A stretch of DNA of 64,000 bases from positions 4,475,739 through 4,539,738 of the forward strand of contig NC_050735.1 of the NCBI RefSeq assembly GCF_014529535.1, given 5' to 3'. The position numbers were made by a program, and so were the translations under genes. The stretch is from Bradysia coprophila. Lineage: Eukaryota; Arthropoda; Insecta; Diptera; Sciaridae. Under the pieces are notes generated by a model. It had not been told where the DNA came from and searched no databases. It worked only from the letters and a program-made list of their open reading frames with translations. Shown piece after piece: positions 37,015-54,244 of this stretch (its first letter is position 1; each line of letters starts with the position of its first letter).

Positions 37015-37170
37015 GACACTTAGTGAACAGGTCTGACCTGACCTGAAATCTGACAGGTTGACCTGAAAATTTGTATGAAACATTTAGGTCCAGTCAGGTT
37101 TCAGAAATTCATGTTCAGGTTTATTCAAACATAAAAACCTGACCTGACCTGAAGTTTCAGGTGAGTCAGT
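37015..37170. repeat. AGGTCAGG-type dispersed repeat
   Basis: Contains CTGACCTGACCTGAAATC, GTCCAGTCAGGTTTC and CCTGACCTGACCTGAAG in mixed orientation, the densest member of this family in the window. Half of each unit, AGGTCA, coincides with a nuclear-receptor half-site, which may be chance. Confidence 0.5.
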
Positions 37171-37289
37171 TTTTTCACCGCCGTCTAACTCTGTCGACCG
37201 ATTTCTTAACTATCGGAGAGAAGGTTTTTTTTGGATTCCTGATTAAATGAGAAATTAGTTCGGAAATTTTTTAAATAATGTTTCAAGTA

Positions 37290-37519
37290 CAGTCAAAGGC
37301 AGTCAATTTTCACCATAAATTTGCTTCAGCTGTTTTTCAGCTGATCCACACATACAATAAAAACTGGTTTTCCTTGTTCATACGGTTGAAGCTGCTACAC
37401 GCACGCGCATGATAGTGGTAAAACCGTATAAAGACGTATAAACGGTTGTGATTGTTTGTATGGATCAGCTGAAAAACAGCTGAAGCTAATTTATGCTGAA
37501 AATTGACTGCCTTTGACTG
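37290..37519. mobile_element. MITE with TA target and long inverted repeats (Tc1/mariner type)
   Basis: A 230-bp element beginning CAGTCAAAGGCAGTCAATTT and ending in the exact inverse, flanked by TA on both sides (37288-37289 and 37520-37521). The inverted arms extend about 75 bp with few mismatches and contain the internal palindrome CAGCTGTTTTTCAGCTG. TA duplication and CAGT termini are those of Tc1/mariner-type transposition. Related fragments lie near 9481-9690, 11018-11045, 25705-25735 and 36718-36845. It carries no coding capacity. Confidence 0.8.
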
Positions 37520-38387
37520 TATGGAACTCTGAATAACATGTGCAATTGAGTGAGAACTTAAAGCTGACATTCCATTTTTTTTTGAGTTTTAGGATAATTC
37601 TTGAAATTGTAGGAGTTTTAAGAGGAGCATCACTGCAATTTCAATTTCGTTAAGCAGTAGTGTGAGTAATTACGTTCGATAAGTTGAAAAAAATAGTTGA
37701 AGTTGTGGCTCGCCTTTTAGAAAGATTTTTGTGACAAAACAACCGTTTTGTAAGGGATCCCAAAAACTGATTTTTCCATACAAATTGACTTGATTGATGT
37801 AGAAATAAAAACTTCGCCTAGTTTATCGTTTCCTTTTATTTTCTATTATTAAACGGAAAGTTGATGTTGTTAAAAGAATTTATCGTTTCCTTAATCATTT
37901 TAATTTTTTTTTTAATCTGTGAAACAATAAATGAATTTTGTATTGTACGTCTTACTAAATTTACTGAAAGGATTTTTCTTTTATCTATAATTCATCAAGA
38001 GTTTTTCTTTGATTGGTTTTTTTTTAAATTAATTTTTTTATAATAATTCGGTGTGTAATTGTGTTGCTTGTTGTGTTTGTTCCGTTTTCTGCTGTAACTT
38101 CAGAACAATTGGTTGTTGTTTTTAGATTATTTTGAAAAGGTGCGCGATATTTGATTCAGGTTCAAAGAGACAGATTCTGTTATTTAAATTATATCTTTTT
38201 TGTAATTATTTTACTTGCTTGTGTTCCATTTAATTAATTATTTTTCTCATTTTTTTTTGTCTGTTTCATGTTTTACTTGGTTCCGCTTTGTTTTGTTGTG
38301 GTTGTTTCTTTTTAAATCATCTGTTGAGAGCATAATTTATATAAAACACGACATTTTCATATAAATAACGAAAAGAAAAAAAATTCT
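37520..38387. other. Probable belle 3' UTR and flank
   Basis: T-rich on the plus strand (A-rich in the belle transcript) with no other feature. No single polyadenylation site can be chosen. Confidence 0.4.
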
Positions 38388-45271
<6,884 letters not shown>

Positions 45272-45836
45272 ATTACTTCGACAGGCAGTTCTTTGTTTTT
45301 TTTTCGGTTGAACTTTTCACTTTAAAAGTTCGATATTTTTATTCAACCTGATCACTAAACGAAATGTTCACGAATATTAACAAAATTTGTTGAAGTTTTT
45401 GCACAATTTGTACAATTTGCAATTGAACAACTTTTTTTTTCTCTCCGTAATTTAATAAATTTATTGGATCCAATTGTTCTCCCTTTCCTCAAATGACATT
45501 TGACTGTAAATTTTTTGACGGTAATGAAGTAGTATGTTTCGAAACGGTTCAACCGGTTCCACTGAATGAACGAATCAGACTGTACAAAACTATATATTTG
45601 CCACGCTTCATTGTCTAGCATCTAGTACAAATACAACAAATTTTATTGATGGAATGGAATCTGTTGTACAAAGAGAAACCTTTACTATTTGCGTAATTAA
45701 CATTGTAAAGGAGATCCGAATAAACAGACAGGACGTTACTTGTATAGATAATTTGTGGATTCCCTGTTTGGAAACATAAGAAATTCAATTGGAGCTCGAA
45801 ACATTCGTGATCCGCTGAGGGTTTCTATGATCATAT

Positions 45837-46022
45837 AGAGTGTTATGATTAAAGAGAAGAAGATATTTTGACAAGTACCCCAAGGCAAGTTAAAATAAAC
45901 TGGTCTTCTGTCCTCTCGCTCTCAACGTACCACGTTGAAAGAGAAGCAAATACTTTGACAAGTACCCCAAGGCAAGTTATAATAACTAGTCTTCGGTTTT
46001 CTCGCTCTGATCATAACAGTCT
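45837..46022. repeat. Duplicated module between belle and CFP1
   Basis: Two direct copies of GACAAGTACCCCAAGGCAAG followed by TTAWAATAA-CTGGTCTTC lie at 45870 and 45957, separated by CTCTCGCTCTCAACG. The whole block is bounded by inverted GTTATGAT and ATCATAAC. The CTGGTCTTC/CTCGCTCT text links it to the belle intron modules. Confidence 0.55.
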
Positions 46023-46081
46023 ATATGTCCTTTGATTTTGAATTTTTATATTATCTTGACATAAATTGCAATGAAAGTCTA

Positions 46082-46218
46082 GAACAGGTATGGTCGATCG
46101 GCGAATTCATCTTAAACGCACTCACATTTTATGTCAAAATAATATGAAAATGAGTGCGTTTAAGTACGAAAATCAAATTTTTATGTCCTCCGGGCGGACA
46201 ATAGACCATACCTGTTTT
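46082..46218. repeat. Double hairpin element (about 137 bp)
   Basis: Outer inverted arms AACAGGTATGGTC and GACCATACCTGTT enclose an inner pair CTTAAACGCACTCACATTTT and AAAATGAGTGCGTTTAAG, so most of the sequence can fold back on itself. A third ACCATACCTGG-like run follows at 46270. No coding function. Confidence 0.6.
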
Positions 46219-47167
46219 ACACTTTCATTGATAAATTGTTCGTGCGTTGAAGACAAATCGTCCGATCTAACCATACCTGGTTGTATACTTTCATTGCGAA
46301 TCATACTCTCTAAATGTTCAGTTTTTGATGACAATTTAAAATTACAAAATGACCGAGTCATATGATTTTCTATCACAACATAAACGTTTAGTGGACAGAA
46401 TGCAATCTGTTTTTGTAGAACAACATATGGTTAAACTTCTAAAATTGACATTGGTCGCGCTAAGGCCGCAACGGCTAGAAATACACTCTCAATTTTGAAT
46501 GGCTTAAATCGACAATTATGCTGTGTCGACATCATTAATTGAAAATTGAGGGTGTGTTTCAAGCTTAAGGTGAATATGAACTTAACGATGATAAGATAGG
46601 TCTGTACCAAGGCCATTCGAATTGTCAAATTACTGTCAAAGTTCATCCATAGAGACATAGCCTCATCAAGATTTGTATGAAAACCGATCTCTGTGGATGT
46701 AATCGTGTTCCTTCGGCCAGTCAATATTCGTGTTTACAGTTTACAGTGGAACAACCTATATGTCTCGCCAAGCTCATGACAACTTGACGTAAACAAACAA
46801 AATGATTGTCATTGTATTGATGTATTCAATGAAAGAAATTAATTGTCAAAACACATTCGATGAAAAATTTCAACCGAAACTCTCATGAAGTACTAGACGA
46901 AGTGAATAATTTGACTGCGTTTCATGCCATTAGCATGAACCGTATGAACCTAGCCCCGGCCGCAAGGAAAAATATATTTTTTTGAATGCTCCAATGCAGC
47001 CAACTGTTCAGTATAATGAAAGGTCTGATTTTTGTAAATTGTTTTTCCTATCGTCGAATTGAGAATTAATGTACATAGTTATACGAAACGTTTTACGATT
47101 TGTCGAAAAAATATTCGCGTTGTGCAACACATATTTCATTGACTGAATCAACTATCAATCGAAAAAA
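46219..47167. other. Divergent intergenic region, CFP1 5' flank
   Basis: Unassigned sequence between belle and CFP1, which are transcribed away from each other. No TATA box is evident near the CFP1 start. Open frames here lack support. Confidence 0.4.
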
Positions 47168-49094
47168 ATGTTCAAGAAAAGTAAACGATCGGTGAGTACA
47201 TAAGGTTGTTATTTTCTGTTGTTGTGTACGACCTAAAAGTTCACATAATTTACAGAAAGAAGAGATAGCCAAGGAATTCGATTTACCTGAAAGGAAGAGC
47301 AAAATTGCAACTATTTTGAAGCAGGGCGAACAATACTGTTTATGTCGTTCATCAGATTGTTCCCGCTTTATGATGTGAGTTTCTCAGATCCTCGGACCAA
47401 AGAAATATATTTTGCATCGGATGTTATGAGGGACTCTTTTGAAAATCCACCTATCAAAATCGGACCCATTTCGTATTGGATTTTCTATATACATGGTTTG
47501 AAAGGTCTTTGCCAGTAGACCTCAAAACAGGCCTCACACAGTCTCGAGCCACACCTGGTTGCTGGTGGTAGGTGTACGAAGTTCGAAAACCCTAATTTTT
47601 TGGCCATTATAAATGATCGTTCCGGGTGAGAGTGGGCTCGTTGGAAAGCTGAGTTCAAGTACTTTCGGGTCATGTCTAGTTTGATTAGATTCATGGGGTC
47701 CGATTTTGATAGGTGGATCTTCAAAAGAATCCCTCTATTCATTGCGATAACCTCTGAGTGGCTGCCTTCATTTCCCACTGCTAATACGAATTTTCCTTTC
47801 CAGTGGTTGTGACGGCTGCGAGGAATGGTACCATGGCGATTGCATTTTCGTTTCGGAAAAGGAAGCCAAACATATCAAGCACTACTACTGCCAACGGTGT
47901 AAGGAAAACGATCCCAGTTTGCAGACCGTTTTTCGTGCAGTACCGGTGGCAGCTGTTCCAAGCAATCCCAGCGACGATCGCTTACCGAAAAAGCCGAAAG
48001 AAAAGGTTCGTGAGAGTGATGCGAAAGAGGGCAGCAAATCAAAAGGTCGTTGCGGAAATTGCGACGGTTGCAGCAATAAATACAATTGTGGTCGGTGTGA
48101 CAGCTGTCGAAGTACTGGTAAGAAGCAACGATGCGACAAAAGAATATGCATCAATCAACGGGTGAAAAAGGAAAAGCCAGCAACGTCACGAACGAAAAAG
48201 AGACGGCGATCGCCTAGTCCAGAAATTACTAATCCGGAATTGGAGGGTCCGCGTCAGTGCTATGGTCCTGGTTGTAGAATGACCGCACGGCCACAATCGA
48301 AGTACTGTTCGGACTTGTGTGGGAAAAAACTGGCCTCGAGTAGAATATACCAAGTTCTGCCTCAACGCATTCAGGAATGGAACTTATCGCCCTGTATTGC
48401 CGAAGAGGAGAACAAAGTTCAGCTGGATAATATTCGTGCTAAAAAGATGACCGTACGTGCGACATTGGCTCAACTGGATGAACGACAGAAAGAGCTCGAT
48501 TTGCTAGTTGAAAGGGCGAAACGTTGCGTTCTCGATCCCAATGCTTCGGAAACGAATGAAGTTGAAGATGAAATGTCCATGTACTGTGTCACATGTGGCT
48601 TCGAAATACATTCACGGACCGCCATTCGACACATGGAGAAATGTTTCAACAAATACGAGAGTCAGGCTAGTTTCGGCAGCATTTTCAAAACTCGCATCGA
48701 AGGTAGTTCCATGTTCTGCGACTTTTACAATCCGGCCAGCAAAACCTATTGCAAACGCCTGCGAGTTCTGTGTCCCGAGCATTGCAAAAAGCCGAAAATC
48801 AGCGACACCGATGTGTGCGGTTGTCCGTTGGTGAAGAACACCTTTGAATTGACCGGTGAATTTTGCTGCGCCCCGAAAAAGAAATGTTTCCGGCACTTTT
48901 TCTGGGAGAAAATTCGACGAGCGGAAATCGATTGTGAACGTGTCAGACAGTGGTTGAAGATGGACGAATTGATGGAACAGGAACGTCAAGTCAGATCTAG
49001 TATGGCATCTCGTGCGGGTGTATTACATTTGATGTTACACTCAACATACAATCATGAACTCATGGAGCAATTGTGCCGTTCTGGCAGACAGTGA
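47168..49094 (+). CDS. Cfp1: CXXC finger protein 1 (CFP1), SET1/COMPASS subunit
   Basis: Three exons (47168-47191, 47256-47374, 47804-49094) give 1434 nt and 477 residues. CFP1 recruits the SET1 H3K4 methyltransferase complex to promoters. A PHD finger spans about residues 35-83 (CLCRSSDCSRFMIGCDGCEE, then WYHGDC and CQRC), which reads methylated H3K4. The CXXC zinc finger is at about 131-163 (CGNCDGC, CGRCDSC, then QRC and RIC): all eight cysteines are present, but the loop between the sixth and seventh is shortened and the KFGG segment that contacts CpG in vertebrate CFP1 is absent. The C-terminal SET1-interacting region with CCAPKKKCFRHFFW follows. The protein is shorter than human or Drosophila CFP1 (about 650), mainly in linkers. 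Basic KKRRRSPSPE may act as nuclear signal. AATAAA follows at 49182. Intron 2 contains an inverted-repeat element. Confidence 0.9.
47428..47735. mobile_element. Inverted-repeat element in CFP1 intron 2
   Basis: Termini GAGGGACTCTTTTGAAAATC then CACCTATCAAAATCGG match inversely over 40 bp with two differences, spanning 308 bp. TAT abuts each end (47425-47427 and 47736-47738), a possible 3-bp target duplication. It has no coding capacity and occupies most of the 429-bp intron. Confidence 0.7.
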
Positions 49095-49899
49095 ATTAGT
49101 GGCTAGCAACGTAAGAATCATCAACGCATACTAAGGAAAATGGGGTGTATGATGCTTGTATACATTGAAGAAATGCAAATGAATAAACTAAACCGAAAAA
49201 ACTGAGCTGAACGGATTTTCATTGGAATTTGTTGCTGACATTAGAACGGTAAGTTATCCAACATTAGACGTAGCTACGCCTTTGCGAGGGATATACTAAA
49301 TTCGTTTAGTGTAAAAGAAATCATGACCTGTTTGGCAATTTGGGTCGCAGCTTGAATGGTATCCCAGGGTTTTATGACATTCAACATTTACACTTGAAAC
49401 TAACTAGTCCATAGGTACACACCAACCACTCTTTTGACCTTTTCCAACTCTGGATTTCATTCCGAACGATTCACTTTAACACTCACAGTTGTGTAGAAAA
49501 GTCAACTGTCCTCGCCGACTCTCGTTGGCTTATTCACTACTTGTAGAGTCTGTCCTTATACCGCAGTGACCAGATAAGAGAACTCACTTCAGCTGAAGGT
49601 TTGTAAGGCAAAACAGCTCTGATAGTAAAGATACTATCAAGGAAGATTCGACACCTACTCGAAACTTACAGCATTAGTGGTCGCCTACGACAGTTTTTCC
49701 GAGTTTTTATTCCCTACTTGGTTGACTCTTTGTGTTAAAATGGTGATAATGATAGAGTGATCTTACTTCGAACTGATCGCAAGGCAAAATTCATTCTCTT
49801 CTCTCATAGCCTCTAGTGAACGCTCAAATCACAAAGGATTTATTTTGAAAGACAATTTGCATAGAAAAGGTTTTTATAAATCAATCAACCAATCATTTA
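49095..49899. other. Convergent intergenic region, no other feature
   Basis: Between the CFP1 stop and the stop of the minus-strand CO2 receptor. Contains a CFP1 polyadenylation signal at 49182-49187 and otherwise nothing recognised. Confidence 0.5.
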
Positions 49900-52800
49900 T
49901 TAATTACGCGATGCATTAGCGTTCGACGCAGCCATAGCAGTTGAGTTAAGCATTCCTTGAATAGCTGCCGTATCGTCGGGAATGCTAATTTGAAATTGCA
50001 GCAACACCACCAAATATGTGACCATTGTAGTGAGCAACTGTAAACCACTGAAATTTAGAAATCTGTCTGATGGATGTCCGAACAAACTAACCGATTTGAA
50101 TAGATTCCGATTCACATCAAAGTATCCACCGCAATTAATTGCTGACGGATTCATTTCGGTAGCTCTGAGGAACATATTAATCTCAATCTGCAAGACAACG
50201 ACCATTCAGCACGACTTGATTTAGTTTCGATTTGGAAAAAATATTCACCTGCGCATCGGTGTTCATCCAACTCAGCTCCACCATCAGTAATTTCTTCTGG
50301 AAATTCGTTCTTACCGCCTGTGACGCACTGTGAGCCTCGTCGCAAATAACAAATAGCAGACAGATGTTACTCACAGCCGTAACGAATAAACCAATATCCT
50401 TAATGCCGAATCCCTCTGATATTTGGGACAATAGTCCGTAAATTGATAGGGTGATTTGGAAAAACAAATACAGATTGATGAAAGTGAATGTTATGCAGGT
50501 GGCTGTGCCCGTGTCTCGGGTGAGTTTACTCAATCTCAACCTAAATCGTTAAATTGAGAATTTTGAGATTATTTCGTTGGGTGGAAGTTACACATTCCAT
50601 GCAAACTCACCATAATGCCCTATAGTCTGCTATCATAGCCGCTGGACCGATATGCTGGAGTGCCTGTGTAATGATTAATGTTCCGATCAGGTTCAAGTCC
50701 GACCTGATTTTTAGTTAAGTTTTTCCTGATTGCAGCCTAAACCTAAACTCAACCTAAATCTTATTATCTAGATTTTTGTATTGCTAAATCTGTTGCTCAC
50801 TTTAGGCTAGATCAATTTGAAAACAATGGTTCGGCGATCCAGGCAAGCTATAGCTCGTTTGAATCGTCTTTCAATTCTAAGAAATAGGGATCTTTTAGTT
50901 TTTCTGTTAGTTTCCCATTTTCGGAGTGAACACGTGAAAAGTCATAGCATGTCAAGGGGTGGTGAAAACAGTTTTTTTGTGATAGCTCAAGATAGACTTG
51001 TTTCTAAAAGTAGAAAATTTGTAGGAATATAGGCCTTTGGCAGACCTTCATAAAGAGTATAATCATCGGTATGGGCCGCCACCCGTTCTAGACTTATGAC
51101 TCAAAATATGGTCAATGTTTGGTCAGTGCTACTGGCTTGCAACAGAATTTATCCGCGGAACTGACTATAGGGTGTTGTAGCTGGACTTACCCTCTTTCAT
51201 TCCACGCATAAAAAACCCCAGATAAATTCTGTTGCAAGCCATGAAGTTAGTTGAAGTAAAATGTCGCTCCAGGAGACCCATATTTTTCAGTGTTTTCAAC
51301 TTGTTTTTGGTTTTCAAACAGGCTGGAGCGATGGGAATGAAATAAACTAAATCAAAATTACATGTTACATAGAAATATGTCTATCTTGAGCTATCACAAA
51401 AAAACTGTTTTCACCACCCCTTGACATGCTATGACTTTTCAAGAGTTCACTCCGAAAATGGGAAACTAACAGAAAAACTAAAAGATCCCTATTTCTTAGA
51501 ATTGAAAGACGATTCTAACGAGCTATAGCTTGCCTGGATCGCCGAACCATTGTATTTATTTTCACCAAAATTGGTTCAAGTTTTGGCGATATCACTCTTA
51601 AAGTTTTTCAAAGTTCAAAATCTTGAAAATTCCTCAAAATTCTTGATGATTCTTAAAATTCTTCAGAATCTCCAAATTCTTATGAACTTTCACTAAAATA
51701 GGCAATGATATGGAACGGGTTTCCCTCAGGTTAATCGGGAAAAATACTTTGAAGTTTTAGCTTCACCTGACCTAATCACCAGGCCACATCACCTGATATG
51801 TTTCAAATTCAGATTGTTCTTCAACCAACCTGACCTGATTTAAATCAATACCCACTTGTTCAATTCAAGCCAAGATGCTTACCGTTTGAAAATCATCGGC
51901 CAAAATTCCTGCAGAATGGCTTATTGTTTGGCATGTCATGTACCAGTATCCACCCATCATGTATGTCCTGAAATAAAAGCTCAAGACATTACAGCATTTG
52001 TCTTAGAGAAACCAGGGCCTATTTTCGACACTTTTTCTGGCTCATACTGTTCTTATAGTTTATCGAAATTAGACCCTACAATGAATCTTACAAATTGTCC
52101 AGGATGCAATAAGGAATAACCTGAAGGGATTGAATATATATTTAACGAAACATTAACTAAGATTTGAATCATACCTGAGACACTTTAAAATCAACCATCG
52201 TTAAGTGTGTAACAACTACAGACAAACTGCTCAGAAGAGGTAAGCAAATCGCTACCAACATTCCGGTATATTTCAAATTTAGTGGTAGTATTTTGCCGGA
52301 CACTTTATAGTAGATTATCTGTGAATATTGTGTTAAGTTTGTGAAAATAAGGATTTTGATGTAAACCGAGGGGGCAGATAATATTGTGTTTCGAGTGCAA
52401 AAGGATTTTTAGACCCGTACGAAGTACTGGGGTCTTATAGGTTTACGCATACGTTTGTAACACGTCGAATTGGACTCCCTGAGTAAGGGGAAACCTATTG
52501 TAGTTGTCTAGAGATGCCAAATCCGCGAAAAAAAAATGTCCGTCTGTCTGTCCGTCTGTCCGTCTGTCCGTCTGTCTGTCCGTCTGTCTGTCCGTCTGTC
52601 CGTCTGTCTGTCCGTCTGTCTGTCCGTCTGTCCGTCTGTCTGTCTGCACGATAACTTGAGTAAAACGCATCCGATTTTGAAAAATCTTTTTTTTTCCCGT
52701 TTGGTAATGTCAAAAGACAGGCTAAGTTCGAAGATGAGTGATTTTGGATCGACCCCTCCCGAGCTGTGGCCCAATAAGTGCTTTACGGTTTTTCGAAGAT

Positions 52801-54244
52801 ATCTCCGGACATTTAAACGTTAAACTTGTAAGTGATACGTCAAATAAAAGGTATTTACAATACCGATCGACAAAAAAAAGTTTATGGAAATCGGATGACC
52901 GACTCGTGAGTTAGACCCCTTGGTGTGGAACAGGCACAGGGCGGCAAGCAGTTTTTGCTTCGTAGGTCGGCCACATTTGAACATATTTCGTCTGTTTTAG
53001 CTTTATTAGATAGGTATTGACCGTACCAATCATGGAATTTTTTTTTTATGAAATTATGTTCTCCGGAGCGTGAGCTAGGTCTCTTGGAGTGAGCTCTTAT
53101 CTGGCTACTCGGAAGTACAGTGAACGTGGTGTATTTTGACAATATCTCGAGTAAATTTTGACCGAATTTCATGAATTTTTTTTTGTTTGAAAGGTATTAA
53201 CGAATATAAAGCGTCGGTACTATTTCCGGTCTCCTAACAAAATGGCTGCCGGCGGCCATATTGGATTTTATTAAAAGTGATATATCTTGGGAAAAATGGT
53301 ACTTAGAGAGTTTCTGTTAACATGGAAATAATTTGTTATGGACATCTATATATACCTATACACAGCTATATTGAGCTATATACAGGCAGATAGAGTTATA
53401 TAATAGCATATTCCTCTGTGAAATGTTTATTTATAGGTAAATATAGCGGTATATAGCTGTTTAAATAGGAATTTATTAAAGTTGACTTCGTACGGGGCTG
53501 TCTATATTGCCTCCGGCAATTTATTTGTGTATGATAACAAGGCAAAGAGTGGATAATGTAAGTAAAACAAATGAAGAGTTTCACATTAAAGGCTTTTGAT
53601 ACGAATAGGTGTTTCGTACGGGTCGGCGTTAGCTATGTTTCTAAAAGAAAATCCTCAAAGGATTTTCTGGGATTTGAAGGGATTCAAAGCATTTTTACAT
53701 GATTATCCCTCGATTTTCAAGGATTTTCTTTAAAAGATTTTTGTGTGAATTTATAACAAAGGATTTTCGTTTGAGTGTGCAAAGAATTTTCTATGTTTAT
53801 CTGCCCCTCCCTGGAAACGATGGTTATCCAACCCTTCACGAGTTTTACCTCAAAATCTGTCCAAGCATTTAACACCTCGGTAAAACGTCCGGTTTCGGCC
53901 CATATCATTGGTATAATGAAAACTGGCAAAATATTAACGAGAAACAGGTATGCAATTACCGATTCCTCGAATTTTCCTTCCAACGATCGAACAATGGTTA
54001 TTCGATTGATTGCAATGAAAATGACGTAGATCTTTAAAATTGAAAATTTATTTTTTGTTTTCGTCCGTTTTATCCCAATGAGGGCAGTCCTTACCAATAG
54101 TAATATGAAAACTAGAACCGAGTAGCCCATGGCTGGCGCTATAAGAGGAAATGTGGCACTGCCTGGCTTTATTCTTGTATATGGAAACACTCCCATTGCT
54201 CGTAGGAATAGGAAAACTGGCCGAATCGATTTGTAAACGACATC
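49900..54244 (-). CDS. Gustatory receptor of the CO2 receptor clade (Gr21a/Gr63a family), 5' end missing
   Basis: Eight exons in transcript order: 54244-53849, 52318-52175, 52120-52092, 51967-51883, 50663-50611, 50540-50249, 50187-50092, 50037-49900, giving 411 codons in frame. This is a seven-pass chemoreceptor of sensory neurons; Gr21a and Gr63a homologues together detect carbon dioxide. Signature text: RAMGVFPYTRIKPG near the start, VIPYCILDNLTYM, IGPAAMIADYRALWLRLSKL, SQISEGFGIKDIGL, FVICDEAHSAS, KKLLMVELSWMNTDAQ, NMFLRATEMNPSAIN and the C-terminal TYLVVLLQFQ that marks insect Grs. These blocks are nearly invariant in the CO2 clade, so the assignment is firm even though the exact paralogue (Gr1, Gr2 or Gr3 type) is not. 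The first exon(s), some 20-70 residues, are not identified and should lie beyond 54244. Two introns hold large inverted-repeat elements (50823-51553 and 52411-53637). Confidence 0.93.
50038..50091 (-). other. 54-nt in-frame intron of the CO2 receptor
   Basis: On the minus strand, GTTAGTTTG follows the codons for NRNLFKS, and TTTACAG precedes those for LLTTMVTYLVV. Removing it restores the spacing seen in other CO2 receptors. It is a multiple of three without a stop, so the unspliced form also reads through, adding 18 residues before the last membrane segment. Confidence 0.7.
50823..51553. mobile_element. Foldback element with 180-bp inverted repeats in CO2 receptor intron
   Basis: The left arm 50823-51001 (starting ACAATGGTTCGGCGATCCAG) is matched nearly base for base in inverse by 51375-51553. 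A second, inner pair GGCTTGCAACAGAATTTATC (51134) and its inverse (51221-51240) nests inside. The 731-bp element lies in the intron between exons ending at 51883 and starting at 50663. No transposase. High arm identity suggests recent insertion or arm homogenisation. Confidence 0.8.
51560..51850. repeat. Low-complexity and AGGTCAGG-type intronic repeat
   Basis: AAAATTCTTGA/TTCTTAAAATTC units (51590-51690) precede a CACCTGACCTAATCACC and CAACCTGACCTGATT block, another member of the dispersed CAGGT family; a further piece is at 50690-50760. Confidence 0.4.
52411..53637. mobile_element. 1.2-kb non-autonomous DNA element, copy 1
   Basis: Begins AGACCCGTACGAAGTACTGG and ends with TTTCGTACGGGTC followed by GGCGTTAGCTATG, so GACCCGTACGAA is inverted at both ends, one end carrying 14 extra bases. 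Copy 2 at 62911-63983 is the same element in inverse orientation, nearly identical through the shared parts. TTT flanks both sides of this copy (AAA in element orientation), as in copy 2. It sits in the CO2 receptor intron 52319-53848. A 96-codon open frame at 52882-53172 (minus) recurs in copy 2, but it resembles no transposase I know. Confidence 0.8.
52536..52646. repeat. Microsatellite (CTGTCCGT/CTGT)n
   Basis: About 110 bp of interspersed CTGT and CCGT tetramers within copy 1 of the 1.2-kb element. It translates in every frame into meaningless TDRQ-type peptides. The microsatellite and about 120 neighbouring bases are absent from copy 2. Confidence 0.95.

Noticed and set aside
47803-48165. 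120-codon plus-strand frame overlapping CFP1
   Set aside because: Alternative frame of the CFP1 exon; the CFP1 frame contains the PHD and CXXC motifs.
52443-52823. Several overlapping frames rich in T, D, R, Q, or S, V, C, L
   Set aside because: All are translations of the CTGT/CCGT microsatellite in different frames.
52882-53172. 96-codon frame conserved between the two copies of the 1.2-kb element
   Set aside because: The copies are almost identical in DNA, so conservation says nothing about coding; no transposase motif is visible.
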